Part shown: in pieces, positions 26,610 through 34,769 of the stretch | Position numbering within the stretch: the first letter of the stretch is position 1 | Layout of the letters: each line of letters starts with the position of its first letter | Source: Lysinibacillus fusiformis | Lineage (GTDB): Bacteria > Bacillota > Bacilli > Bacillales_A > Planococcaceae | NCBI RefSeq assembly: GCF_003049525.1 | Contig: NZ_PYWL01000001.1 | Location: 620,001-684,000, forward strand | DNA: 64,000 nt | Reading direction: 5' to 3' | Program-made: the position numbers and the translations under genes | Notes under the pieces: generated by a model | Told to the model about the DNA's origin: nothing | The model's input: only the letters and a program-made list of their open reading frames with translations | Database searches by the model: none

Positions 26610-27110
26610 TTAGGCTTGTGAATCGAAATATGATTTTTTTGCTATGTTATTTGTGCCGAGAACCTCGTTGCTAGAGTAGTTCATTTGCTCTGTTCGAGGT
26701 CTTACAGCATCTAATGTTAGGTTGACGATTTGTAGTGACTGGAACACGAGTTTTTGATTTAGGTCATTTTGTGTGCGTAGATCATTGATAATTTGTAATA
26801 AGCGATCGCGAACTACTGATAATGTTGCTTTGTCCGTTTGTTGTTCAGCAGCCTCGATGACGTCCGCAACAGTTGTTTTGTCAGATGAAGCAAGTCCCTT
26901 TGCTTCAAGGTAGTCCGTTACCTGTTTCTGACGCTGTTGTTCGAGCTTATCGATGGCCGCTACGTGTGCCTGCTCATCCTTGAGCAATTGGTCTAGCGCT
27001 TCGATATCGCCAGCTTTAATGATCTCTGTTTTTTTGAAGGCTAGTTCAAGTAAGCTTTTATGCATTCTCTCTAGCATCATTAATGTAGAATTAATCGCTT
27101 CTACAGACAT
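26610..27110 (-). CDS. flgN: FlgN-type chaperone for FlgK and FlgL
   Basis: FlgN chaperones bind the C termini of FlgK and FlgL and target them to the flagellar export gate. The 166-residue protein is helical throughout, with a first long coiled coil (about 5-60) and a second (about 95-130, DRLLQIINDLRTQNDLNQKLV), the normal FlgN layout. Low sequence conservation is usual for this family; the position between flgM and flgK supports the call. ATG at 27110 has AAAGGG 11 bases upstream; a GTG at 27122 is too close to that site. Confidence 0.88.
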   Translation of the reverse strand: MSVEAINSTLMMLERMHKSLLELAFKKTEIIKAGDIEALDQLLKDEQAHVAAIDKLEQQRQKQVTDYLEAKGLASSDKTTVADVIEAAEQQTDKATLSVVRDRLLQIINDLRTQNDLNQKLVFQSLQIVNLTLDAVRPRTEQMNYSSNEVLGTNNIAKKSYFDSQA

Positions 27111-27137
27111 TTCGCTATACACCCTTTCTGCTATACC

Positions 27138-27398
27138 CTAGAAACGATAATATTTCAGCATATCCTCAGCTACTTTACGAGCATCTACTTTGTATTCTCC
27201 AGAATCAATGTCTTTTTTCAGCTGTTGAACACGGTCAGCTCGCTCCGTATTGTAGGTTGAAACGCTTTTCATGTCTTGAGCAGCTTTTGAAATTTCGATT
27301 TTATCTGCAAAAGATGTTGTGTTTGTATCGGATTTAACATTGCGAACCTGGTTTTTATAGGCGTTCACTGCATTAATTCCATAAGATGTAATTTTCAT
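27138..27398 (-). CDS. flgM: Anti-sigma-D factor FlgM
   Basis: FlgM binds and inhibits the motility sigma factor SigD until the hook is complete. The 86-residue protein has the typical features: a short disordered N-terminal half and a C-terminal helical sigma-binding half (DRVQQLKKDIDSGEYKVDARKVAEDMLKYYRF). The DKIEISKAAQDM segment is also characteristic. It is the first gene after a sigma-D-like promoter, giving autoregulation, and leads into flgN, flgK and flgL. Confidence 0.95.
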   Translation of the reverse strand: MKITSYGINAVNAYKNQVRNVKSDTNTTSFADKIEISKAAQDMKSVSTYNTERADRVQQLKKDIDSGEYKVDARKVAEDMLKYYRF

Positions 27399-27435
27399 CT
27401 TGAAACCCCCCGTCTAAAAATCTTATCTTACTATT

Positions 27436-27461
27436 ATTTCGGATTGTCTCACATAATGTTA
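27436..27461 (-). promoter_or_regulatory. Sigma-D-like promoter of the flgM operon
   Basis: The minus strand has TAAC (27458-27461), 15 bases, and CCGAAAT (27436-27442), one mismatch in each half against TAAA-N15-CCGATAT. It lies just after the yvyF terminator, so flgM can be transcribed independently of the comF genes. Confidence 0.6.
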
Positions 27462-27474
27462 AGTTTTCACATAT

Positions 27475-27510
27475 AAAAAAGTGTGCTAATTTTGTTTAAA
27501 ATTAACACAC
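27475..27510 (-). terminator. Terminator of the comF-yvyF unit
   Basis: A 13-bp stem with one mismatch (27481-27493 with 27498-27510) followed on the minus strand by six T residues, immediately after the yvyF stop. Confidence 0.85.
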
Positions 27511-27519
27511 CTTCAATTA

Positions 27520-27933
27520 TTAACGTTTTCGGTCTGCGTGATATGTGACACGATCGCGTTGCTCTACACTATCACGGAATTCCTTAGCCGCTTCAAAAGT
27601 GCGTAAATCAGCTTTTAATTCATCCTGACATTTTGTGCAAAGCTTGCCTGTCGTCGTCAGATGACCACAGTTATCACATGGGTAGCCTAAGTTAGGAAAC
27701 ATCGCTGGTTGCAAGCGACCTTTACGCACCCATTTATATAATAGCTCTTCCTCTGCTCCCGTCGCTTCTACAATACGCTCCACTGTTGCAGCACGGTTCT
27801 CACGTTTACGTAGGAAGCGATATACGATTTGATACAGTTCTTCTTCTGATTGTGCACATTTATGACAAACTTCCCGTACCCCTGTATAATTAAAAAACTC
27901 ATTACATTTTGGACAATTTCGAACCTCTGCCAT
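27520..27933 (-). CDS. yvyF: YvyF-type flagellar operon protein with zinc ribbons
   Basis: A 137-residue protein of the family encoded between comFC and flgM in Bacillales. It has an N-terminal CPKC...CHKC zinc ribbon (residues about 7-27), a helical and winged-helix-like middle (YKWVRKGRLQPAMFPNLG) and a second CDNC...CTKC ribbon (about 91-106). The four cysteine pairs suggest two zinc sites and possible nucleic acid or protein binding; I know of no established function. It is cytosolic by sequence. Confidence 0.88.
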   Translation of the reverse strand: MAEVRNCPKCNEFFNYTGVREVCHKCAQSEEELYQIVYRFLRKRENRAATVERIVEATGAEEELLYKWVRKGRLQPAMFPNLGYPCDNCGHLTTTGKLCTKCQDELKADLRTFEAAKEFRDSVEQRDRVTYHADRKR

Positions 27934-28012
27934 CTAGTTTTCCTCCTCTAACAAAATATCTTATCTACACATACTAAACTCATCATCTATTATACATAAT
28001 ACATTGGAAAAT

Positions 28013-28603
28013 TCATCCTTCAATTAATGTGAAGTATTGGACATTTTTTGCACCTGCTTGCATTAAAACATCTGCAGCATGCTGTAATGTGGTTCCTGTA
28101 GTTTTTATATCGTCAAATAGAAGGTAATCTTTATGCTCTACATTTGCGCCCTCCTTTAAACGAAATAGCGGAGCTGCACGTAAGCGCTGTTCTCTATTTT
28201 TGGAGCCTTGTGCTTCCGTTGTGGTCTTTTCGAGCAGCTGAATATAGGGTATATTTGCTGCCTTTAATAATTCATTAGTATGAGAGAAGGTACGCTCCTG
28301 TTGTTTGAGGGGATGCATAGGAATTGGTAGAATCATGGCTTTTTCTTTATAGAAACGGGCATACAGCTCCTGCCGAAATACTTTTGCCAAAGCTACATCT
28401 TGTAGAAATTTAAATTGGTGTAAATAGTCTTTCATGACCTCATTATATTGATAGAGTGCTGTAACGAACTGTGAATGCTCAAAGCGAGCGGCGCATCTTG
28501 TACATATAGTTGGAGTAAATTGCTTTATTAATAGCGTTTCCCAAGTAACTGAGGTTTTTAATAGCTGTGAGCATAGTAAGCAATGCGATTCTGTTTTATT
28601 CAT
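28013..28603 (-). CDS. comFC: Competence protein ComFC (phosphoribosyltransferase-like)
   Basis: ComFC is needed for full transformation and helps internalise DNA, acting with ComFA. The 196-residue protein has an N-terminal zinc-binding part (CLLCSQLL ... CTRC) and a phosphoribosyltransferase-type fold with the PRPP-like motif LLFDDIKTTGTTL (about residues 162-174). It overlaps comFA by 4 bases, so the two are coupled. The order comFA-comFC-yvyF-flgM matches B. subtilis apart from comFB, which is absent here. Confidence 0.93.
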   Translation of the reverse strand: MNKTESHCLLCSQLLKTSVTWETLLIKQFTPTICTRCAARFEHSQFVTALYQYNEVMKDYLHQFKFLQDVALAKVFRQELYARFYKEKAMILPIPMHPLKQQERTFSHTNELLKAANIPYIQLLEKTTTEAQGSKNREQRLRAAPLFRLKEGANVEHKDYLLFDDIKTTGTTLQHAADVLMQAGAKNVQYFTLIEG

Positions 28604-29820
28604 ACGGGAAATCCTTTCTTATTATAAAAGAGGATTTTCGCACATGCCTCATCCATCTCTGTCGTGATGCCATGGTGAAAGAATACGATGTCCCCATTTG
28701 GATATGGATTATTTCGTCCGACTCGTCCAGCAATTTGAATGAGTGCACTTGCGGTAAATATGGAGGATTCTGCCCCAATAACCGCTACCTGTACATTACT
28801 AATGGTGATACCTCTCTCTAATATGGTGGTTGTTAAAAGTCCGGGTACTTCATTATTTCGGAGCATCTCTACTTTCTCTTTCCGATCTGGATCTTCTGCA
28901 TGCACAGCAAGGATATTTTCATTTACTAGCTGAAATAGAGGCGCTGCTTTATGCATGAGGGCGATAGTAGGGAAAAATAGTAAGAATGGTTCCTTTCCTT
29001 CAAGGCGTTCTTCCGTCCATTTTTTTAACTTTTTAGGGATTTTTCCTTGTTTAAAGCTTTTATTGTACCCCCATAAAGCACGAAACTGAGGAACTGGTAA
29101 TGGATGATTGTGAAAGCGTTTAGGGATGAAGGAATAGCTTTCATGTTGGAAGGCATTGAGTAATTTCTGTGATGGCGTTGCTGTAACAAATACGATAGGT
29201 GCCTCTTCCTTTTTGGCCTTTGTCACTGATCTTTGTAGAGTTTCATCTATAGTATAAGGAAAAGCATCTGCCTCATCTACGATCATGACATCAAATGTGC
29301 TTTCAAATCGGTAGAGCTGATGAGTTGTGGCAATAATAAGCTGGGCATAAGCATTTTGCTTCGTTACCCCACCATATAATGCATGAACAACTGTCTTAGG
29401 GAATGCTTGTTGAAAGCGTGGATATAGCTCTAATACTACATCCGTGCGCGGTGTAGCAATACAAACACGCAAACCCCGTTTTAATGCATCATGGACAGTT
29501 GGAAAAAGCAACTCCGTTTTTCCTGCCCCACATACAGCATGAATAAGATGGGAGCGTTTTGCTTGTACACTTGCTAGCATTTCACTTGCAGCCTGCTGTT
29601 GGAGCTTTGTCAACTGCCCTGCCCACTTTAATGTATGCTTTCTCATTTTGATTACTCGAGGGCCTGTCCACAACATCAATTGCGTACAGCTACTCACCCT
29701 GCCCATTCGAATACAATGTCGACAATATAAACATTGCTGCTGACATTTTGAACAATCGAATATCGTGAATAAATGTGGGTCTATATTGTGGCAACGATTG
29801 CATTTGGTGACGGGCGTCAA
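28600..29820 (-). CDS. comFA: Competence DNA-uptake ATPase ComFA
   Basis: ComFA is a DEAD-box-like ATPase at the inner face of the membrane that helps pull single-stranded DNA into the cell. The 406-residue product has an N-terminal four-cysteine zinc region (CNRC ... CSKC ... CLYCRHC, residues 7-36), Walker A GAGKT (98-102), the DEAD box (182-185), and C-terminal helicase motifs (TTTILERGITI; QIAGRVGR). It is shorter at the N terminus than B. subtilis ComFA (463). It starts with TTG at 29820, only 2 bases after the stop of an upstream small frame that resembles the missing N-terminal part, so it may be a frameshifted or split gene. Confidence 0.88.
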   Translation of the reverse strand: MTPVTKCNRCHNIDPHLFTIFDCSKCQQQCLYCRHCIRMGRVSSCTQLMLWTGPRVIKMRKHTLKWAGQLTKLQQQAASEMLASVQAKRSHLIHAVCGAGKTELLFPTVHDALKRGLRVCIATPRTDVVLELYPRFQQAFPKTVVHALYGGVTKQNAYAQLIIATTHQLYRFESTFDVMIVDEADAFPYTIDETLQRSVTKAKKEEAPIVFVTATPSQKLLNAFQHESYSFIPKRFHNHPLPVPQFRALWGYNKSFKQGKIPKKLKKWTEERLEGKEPFLLFFPTIALMHKAAPLFQLVNENILAVHAEDPDRKEKVEMLRNNEVPGLLTTTILERGITISNVQVAVIGAESSIFTASALIQIAGRVGRNNPYPNGDIVFFHHGITTEMDEACAKILFYNKKGFPV

Positions 29821-29821
29821 T

Positions 29822-29968
29822 TCAATTCCTTCTATCTATACGGAAGTAATTTTGCTTAATTGCTCGATCAGTATCTATAGTTGCAAATGGAGAATGATGC
29901 TTTAACCAAATACGGCCCTCATGAAAATCCCGTAAAGCTGGTGGTAATAGCCAACCTTTGTATCTCAA
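29822..29968 (-). CDS. Small ORF upstream of comFA, possible detached ComFA N terminus
   Basis: On the minus strand a TTG at 29968, with AAAGGAGAGAG just upstream, opens a 48-codon frame reading RYKGWLLPPALRDFHEGRIW, then KHHSPFATIDTDRAIKQNYF and ending RIDRRN. The stop codon lies 1 base before the comFA TTG, in a different frame. B. subtilis ComFA has about 60 residues before its zinc cysteines, and this frame has the right size, position and the best ribosome binding site in the locus. It could be the true start of comFA separated by a +1 shift, or a genuine coupled small protein. Confidence 0.5.
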   Translation of the reverse strand: MRYKGWLLPPALRDFHEGRIWLKHHSPFATIDTDRAIKQNYFRIDRRN

Positions 29969-29988
29969 AATTCTCTCTCCTTTCATAG

Positions 29989-30014
29989 AAAAAAGCCTCT
30001 ACAATTTCGTAGAG
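29989..30014 (-). terminator. Terminator of the degV-family gene
   Basis: A short stem (CTCTAC at 29997-30002 with GTAGAG at 30009-30014) followed on the minus strand by six T residues, located after the DegV-family stop and before the comFA region. Confidence 0.75.
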
Positions 30015-30031
30015 ACCTTCATCGGTTACGT

Positions 30032-30874
30032 TTATTTTTTGGTCCAACCTAAGCCCATTGACCCTTCTCCTAAATGAGTACCAATAACAGGACCAAAATA
30101 GCTTAATTTAAAATTGACGTTCGGGTACGTTGCGGCTAATTGTTCTAGCCATTCTTGCGCTTCTGCTGGGCAATTGCCGTGAATGACCACAGCATCCATG
30201 GCATCATATTTTTTAGCATCCTCTGCTAGCAGTTCCTCCGCACGCTTTAAAGCTTTTTTACGTGTTCGGATTTTTTCGAAAGGAACAATTACCTTGTCCA
30301 CAAAATGAAGGACAGGCTTCACTTGTAAAAGGCCACCGATTAAGGCTGCCGCAGAAGACAAACGCCCACCACGTTGTAAATGTGCTAAGTCGTCTACAAT
30401 GAAGTAAGCACGAATATACTGCTGCATGTCCGCCAATGCTGCAAGTATTTCTTTGGCTGAATAGCCCTCTTTCGCCATTTCAGCTGCTCTTAAAACGTAA
30501 AAGCCTTGAACAGCACAGGATATTTCACTGTCAAAGGCATACACATCAATACCTTCCACCATTTCACCTGCCTGCACGGCACCTTGGTATGTTCCACTAA
30601 TTCCACTCGATAGATGGATAGAAATAACCTCATCGTAATCCTTTGCTAGCTCATCGAAAAGAGCGACAAATTCTCCGATTGGAGGCTGTGTTGTTTTGGG
30701 GAATTCTTTGGCACCACGCACCTTATCATAAAATTCAGATGCTGTGATATCTACTTCTTCTGCAAATAATTGGCCTGAAATATTAACACTTAAAGGTATC
30801 ATATGGATATTTAAGCGTGCACGTTCCTCAGCTGTATTATATGCAGTACTATCTGTTACGATTGCCGTCCTCAT
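30032..30874 (-). CDS. DegV-family fatty-acid-binding protein
   Basis: DegV-family proteins bind fatty acids; in Firmicutes the related FakB proteins present fatty acids to the kinase FakA for phosphorylation and phospholipid synthesis. This 280-residue protein has the family start IVTDSTAYNTAEE (the DS motif), the FPKTTQPPIGEF segment with TTQP, HLSSGISGTYQGA and the conserved GGRLSSAAAL motif. ATG at 30874 has AGGAGAG 9 bases upstream. It lies between comFA and degS-degU, as yviA does in B. subtilis. The bound lipid is unknown. Confidence 0.9.
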   Translation of the reverse strand: MRTAIVTDSTAYNTAEERARLNIHMIPLSVNISGQLFAEEVDITASEFYDKVRGAKEFPKTTQPPIGEFVALFDELAKDYDEVISIHLSSGISGTYQGAVQAGEMVEGIDVYAFDSEISCAVQGFYVLRAAEMAKEGYSAKEILAALADMQQYIRAYFIVDDLAHLQRGGRLSSAAALIGGLLQVKPVLHFVDKVIVPFEKIRTRKKALKRAEELLAEDAKKYDAMDAVVIHGNCPAEAQEWLEQLAATYPNVNFKLSYFGPVIGTHLGEGSMGLGWTKK

Positions 30875-30970
30875 CTATGTCCACTCTCCTATGATTCATA
30901 GTTTACAATCTATTTCATCTTGGTGCAATTGTTGTTGGGTTTCTCACAGATTTTGAATGAAAACAAAAAA

Positions 30971-31111
30971 GAAATGAATGTGATGAAGGACGAACGTATA
31001 TTTTACGTTTGGTCATTCGACAATGAGCTAGTAGCTAACTAGCCTCCATTTCACATTCATTTCCTATGTATAGTAGGCGTATCTTCACTCAATTCTATGT
31101 TGAATGAAGAT
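30971..31111. repeat. Paired inverted repeats after the lipoprotein gene
   Basis: Two inverted repeats fill the gap between the lipoprotein gene and degV. A 13-bp pair GAAATGAATGTGA/TCACATTCATTTC (30971-30983 and 31051-31063) encloses about 67 bases with further self-complementary pieces. A second hairpin lies at 31081-31092 and 31100-31111. On the minus strand the large one ends in TTTTTTGTTTT, so the whole may act as the lipoprotein gene's terminator. The long enclosed segment is unusual for a simple terminator. Confidence 0.5.
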
Positions 31112-31119
31112 CGCTCCTC

Positions 31120-31671
31120 TTAATTGCCTGTACTTGACTGTGAGTCATCGCCAATATAAAAGACGCTTGTTACTTTCCAATCATCATCTTCTTTGACAAA
31201 GACCGTTACCTGTCGTCCTGCGCTTTCATGCTCAACATTTGTTTCGAGTTGAAGAGAATGCATTTTCATATTGGCAAATACTTGAGCTTCTTCTGACCCG
31301 TATTTGGCAATCGTTACATTTTCGACGTCACGCTTTATATCAAATTGATCGAACACTTCCGTTGCATATGTTTTTTCTTCATCATATTTAAAACCCTTTG
31401 GATTTTTCGAAATCGTTTTCATATAGCGGTCGATTTCCTCCGCATTTAGGGCTGCAATATATTCATCGAAAGAAGCTAAAATAGCTTTTTCATCTGCTGC
31501 TGGTACGTTTTCTGCTTTTTCTACATTACCGCCCATCATCTCAAAGCCAACGGTACCATCCTCTATTACCTTTTCTCGATCGTCATCACTAATCTTCTCT
31601 TCTTTATTACCACATGCAGTTAAAGTGAATACAAATAAAATTAAAACTGCTAGAAAACTTTTCTTTAACAT
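31120..31671 (-). CDS. Lipoprotein with NTF2-like domain
   Basis: A 183-residue predicted lipoprotein: short signal peptide MLKKSFLAVLILFVFTLTAC with the lipobox LTAC, so cleavage before Cys and lipid attachment at the outer face of the membrane are expected. The mature part begins with a charged region and then an about 110-residue alpha+beta domain (FDEYIAALNAEEIDRYMKTISKNP ... VTVFVKEDDDWKVTSVFYIG) resembling NTF2/SnoaL-type folds. No catalytic residues can be named and the function is unknown. ATG at 31671 was chosen, 7 bases after GGGAGG. It is a single gene between degU and degV. Confidence 0.75.
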   Translation of the reverse strand: MLKKSFLAVLILFVFTLTACGNKEEKISDDDREKVIEDGTVGFEMMGGNVEKAENVPAADEKAILASFDEYIAALNAEEIDRYMKTISKNPKGFKYDEEKTYATEVFDQFDIKRDVENVTIAKYGSEEAQVFANMKMHSLQLETNVEHESAGRQVTVFVKEDDDWKVTSVFYIGDDSQSSTGN

Positions 31672-31674
31672 CAC

Positions 31675-31904
31675 AAAACCTCCCGCGCATATTGTAGCAT
31701 ATAAATGCTGTCGTAGGAATTTTGTTGTGCTTTTTCAACATTTAGGTGCTACATCTTCCTTATGACGCATTCGGCAGTAAAATGTTGCATGATCTGACAG
31801 TTTCCATATTTAATACCTACTAACAGGACGAAGAGCAATGTTACAAATTTGTGAAAGGCAATCCAATATCTTTAACAGGCCATTCAAATAGTTACTAAAA
31901 AACA
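31675..31904. other. Spacer upstream of the lipoprotein gene
   Basis: About 230 bases between the degU terminator and the lipoprotein gene. It should hold the lipoprotein promoter on the minus strand, but I could not fix one with confidence. No open reading frame with a ribosome binding site was seen. Confidence 0.4.
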
Positions 31905-31905
31905 A

Positions 31906-31960
31906 TAAAAAACTGTTTTAAAAACTACTTCTATACAAAGTAGCTTTTAAAAACAGTTTT
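31906..31960 (-). terminator. Terminator of degSU
   Basis: A long AT-rich stem (31909-31924 with 31945-31960) and an inner ACTACTT/AAGTAGC pairing, followed by a T-rich tract on the minus strand, 5 bases after the degU stop. Confidence 0.85.
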
Positions 31961-31965
31961 AACAA

Positions 31966-32640
31966 TTATCGTACTTCAACCCAACCATTTTTAATGGCTG
32001 TTACAACGGCTTGTGTACGGTCATTCACATTCATTTTTTGTAAGATGCTTGATACATGGTTTTTAACTGTTTTTTCTGAGATAAACAGTGTCTCACCAAT
32101 TGTACGGTTTGATTGACCATCTGTTAATAGCTGTAATACTTCACATTCACGTTTCGTTAATAAATGGAATGGACGGCGAATTTCCGTTTGGTGGAAGTTA
32201 CCTTTATTTTCGTGTTCTGAAAGTCTCTTGAACTCTGCCACTAAATTTTTTGTTACTTTTGGATGTAAGTAAGATCCACCGTTTGCAACAACTTTAATAG
32301 CCTCCACGATTTCATCTGCATCCATTTCTTTTAGCATATAGCCAAGAGCGCCTGATTTTAATGCATGTGTCACATATGTTTCATCATCATGGATGGAAAG
32401 CATAATGACCTTCGCATCTGGAAATTCATTAATTAACTCCGATGTTGCTTCTACGCCATTTTTCCCTGGCATGTTAATATCCATCAGTACTACATCTGGT
32501 TCGTTTTCAGCGTATAACGTCACCACATCAGTACCATCGTCACCTTCTGCTACTACGTCAAACGTATCTTCAAAATCTAAAATACGTTTTACTCCTTCGC
32601 GGAATAGCTGGTGATCGTCTACAATAATAATCTTTGTCAT
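31966..32640 (-). CDS. degU: Two-component response regulator DegU
   Basis: DegU controls motility, competence, exoprotease production and biofilm genes according to its phosphorylation level. The 224-residue protein has a receiver domain (residues 1-120; [10 protein letters not shown], phospho-acceptor D54 in VLMDINMPG, conserved K in [12 protein letters not shown]) and a LuxR-type HTH (about 155-220; [23 protein letters not shown]). Length and sequence match B. subtilis DegU (229). It follows degS by 30 bases on the same strand. Its targets probably include the flanking flagellar and competence genes. Confidence 0.97.
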   Translation of the reverse strand: MTKIIIVDDHQLFREGVKRILDFEDTFDVVAEGDDGTDVVTLYAENEPDVVLMDINMPGKNGVEATSELINEFPDAKVIMLSIHDDETYVTHALKSGALGYMLKEMDADEIVEAIKVVANGGSYLHPKVTKNLVAEFKRLSEHENKGNFHQTEIRRPFHLLTKRECEVLQLLTDGQSNRTIGETLFISEKTVKNHVSSILQKMNVNDRTQAVVTAIKNGWVEVR

Positions 32641-32670
32641 TTGTCTTTACCCCCTAAATTTCTGCAACAG

Positions 32671-33819
32671 TTACTTTACTTCTAACGGAATTTTAAATAA
32701 CACCGTTGTACCTCGGTTGATCTCACTAGTAATAGTAATTGTACCATTTAAAATTTCAATTCGTTCTTTCATTCCTAAAATCCCAAAGGAATGATCTTTC
32801 ACTACTTGTTGGTCAAAGCCTATACCATCATCTTTCACAACGATATTAACAGCATTTTTTAACCACTCAAGCTTTACCCAAATGTCTTTACATTTTCCAT
32901 GCTTCATGGCATTTGTTACGCACTCTTGCACTAGTCGGAAAATGGATACTTCGTAATTGGAAGGTATACGTTTTTCTGTACTTCTCGATTGGAAATGAAT
33001 GTCGACACCTGGATTATATTCAGTGACTGTTGATAAATACTTCTTTAATGTCGGAATAATTCCCAAATCATCAAGTGCCATTGGTCGTAGATCATAAATA
33101 ATACGTCGCACCTCAGATAATGCGTTTCGCACCGTTTTCTTTAAATCAGCAATTTCTGCTAATGCATTTTCTATGCCTTTTTCACGATACGTTCTATCTA
33201 TTAAATCAGTGCGCATTAGTACATTTGCAAGCATTTGAGCAGGTCCATCATGAATCTCTCTGGACAAACGCTTACGCTCCTCTTCTTGAGCTGCAATAAT
33301 ACGTATCCCAAAATCTTGCTTCATTTTTGCTTGTTCAAGCGCTAAACCAACATTTTTTAAATCTGAAGTTAAGTAATTCAAAACGACATTTACCTGATTG
33401 ACAATATGATCAGCACGTTCAATCGTATCGAGTAATCCTCTTAATCTTCTCTCTAGATCATCTCTTTTATCGCGTAGCTGTTTTTCTTGCGTTCTAATAA
33501 CGGAGAGCTTTACTTGAAAATCATGTGCAGTTTCATATGCTTCTCTAACTTGTTCTTCGGTATAATTATCAAAAGCTTTACTTACTAAGACAAGTCTTTG
33601 TTTAGCAAGCTGCGTACTTTTTTCCAATGCATCGCCTTCATCAATTACAATTGATATTTGTTTTCGAACAATTTCTAGCTCTTTTTGCATATCTTCAAAG
33701 CTTCTACGGCTTTGTTCGCTTATAATAAAGATATCATCCTTCGAGCTCATGATTGTATCTAACATTCGATTAAAAATGTCATCAAGCGACTTTAAATCGA
33801 AGGTATCATTTGAAAACAT
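32671..33819 (-). CDS. degS: Sensor histidine kinase DegS
   Basis: DegS is a soluble histidine kinase that phosphorylates DegU; there is no transmembrane segment, as in B. subtilis. The 382-residue protein has an N-terminal coiled-coil signal domain (about 30-170), the HisKA_3 dimerisation helix with phospho-acceptor H190 (RLSREIHDGPAQML) and a GHKL ATPase domain (about 275-380; VQECVTNAMKHGK N-box, VKDDGIGFD and GILGMKERIEIL). It forms an operon with degU and is divergent from yvyE. Confidence 0.97.
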   Translation of the reverse strand: MFSNDTFDLKSLDDIFNRMLDTIMSSKDDIFIISEQSRRSFEDMQKELEIVRKQISIVIDEGDALEKSTQLAKQRLVLVSKAFDNYTEEQVREAYETAHDFQVKLSVIRTQEKQLRDKRDDLERRLRGLLDTIERADHIVNQVNVVLNYLTSDLKNVGLALEQAKMKQDFGIRIIAAQEEERKRLSREIHDGPAQMLANVLMRTDLIDRTYREKGIENALAEIADLKKTVRNALSEVRRIIYDLRPMALDDLGIIPTLKKYLSTVTEYNPGVDIHFQSRSTEKRIPSNYEVSIFRLVQECVTNAMKHGKCKDIWVKLEWLKNAVNIVVKDDGIGFDQQVVKDHSFGILGMKERIEILNGTITITSEINRGTTVLFKIPLEVK

Positions 33820-33984
33820 ACTATACTCCCCAGTCTAATGTCTTATGATTACTTACTATTTTAATAGACCAAATTCTTATATTCCATAGTCTACACCTAT
33901 TATAGCATTACCATGCTAAAATTTAATGCTTCTTCTTTACGAAAATTATAGAATAGAACTCTAGTTAAAAGGAGATTGATACGG

Positions 33985-34620
33985 ATGAGAGAAAACTATT
34001 TAACAGTAAAAGGATATGGTGAAAGCGAAATTGTTATTTCTAAATCCCGCTTTCTCACTTATATAGAACGTGCAGAAACGGAAGAGGATGCAATTTCTTT
34101 TATAGATCGTATAAAAAAAATGCATCACAACGCAACACATAATTGCTCAGCCTATATAATCGGCGAACATGATAACATTCAAAAAGCGAATGATGACGGG
34201 GAACCTAGCGGTACGGCTGGCGTCCCTATGTTAGAGGTCTTAAAAAAGCAAGGCCTAAAAGATACGGTCGTCGTTGTGACTCGGTATTTTGGAGGCATTA
34301 AACTCGGCGGTGGCGGTCTTATACGTGCATACGGAAAAGCAACAACAGAAGGTCTTATTGCCGCGCAAGTAGTTGAGCGCAAGCTCCATCATTTCATGAA
34401 GGTTGCCATTGATTACACATGGCTTGGAAAAGTCGAAAACGAAGTAAGAGGTTCGTCCTATTCGTTAGAGGACATCCGTTATTTAGAGGGTGTCGAAATC
34501 ATCGTCTCTGTGCTAAAAGAAGAAGAGGAACAGTTCCGAAGCTGGATGACAGAAATCACGAATGGACAAGCATCCATCACATTCGAAGATGCTCAATTTA
34601 TAGAATTTATTGTCAAATAA
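33985..34620 (+). CDS. yvyE: YvyE/IMPACT-family protein
   Basis: A 211-residue member of the UPF0029/IMPACT family (E. coli YigZ). The N-terminal domain (about 1-125) has the signature KKMHHNATHNCSAYII ... DDGEPSGTAGVPMLEVL ... VVVTRYFGGIKLGGGGLIRAYGKA; the C-terminal domain (about 130-210) is an EF-G-like ferredoxin fold. The biochemical role in bacteria is not settled. ATG at 33985 was preferred to the TTG at 33976 because GGAG lies 10 bases upstream of it. It is divergent from degSU and followed by the LCP gene, as yvyE is near degS in B. subtilis. Confidence 0.92.
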   Translation: MRENYLTVKGYGESEIVISKSRFLTYIERAETEEDAISFIDRIKKMHHNATHNCSAYIIGEHDNIQKANDDGEPSGTAGVPMLEVLKKQGLKDTVVVVTRYFGGIKLGGGGLIRAYGKATTEGLIAAQVVERKLHHFMKVAIDYTWLGKVENEVRGSSYSLEDIRYLEGVEIIVSVLKEEEEQFRSWMTEITNGQASITFEDAQFIEFIVK

Positions 34621-34769
34621 ATAGTTTTAATTGTCGAAACTAAATATGCATAGTATAATTTTTTTGTTAGGCTATTTTTATGGACCACACGTTTACTTCT
34701 TTAGTAATTGAATAAAATTTAGCTTTATCGCATTATTATTCCCAATAATAAGAGGAGAATATATCCATT

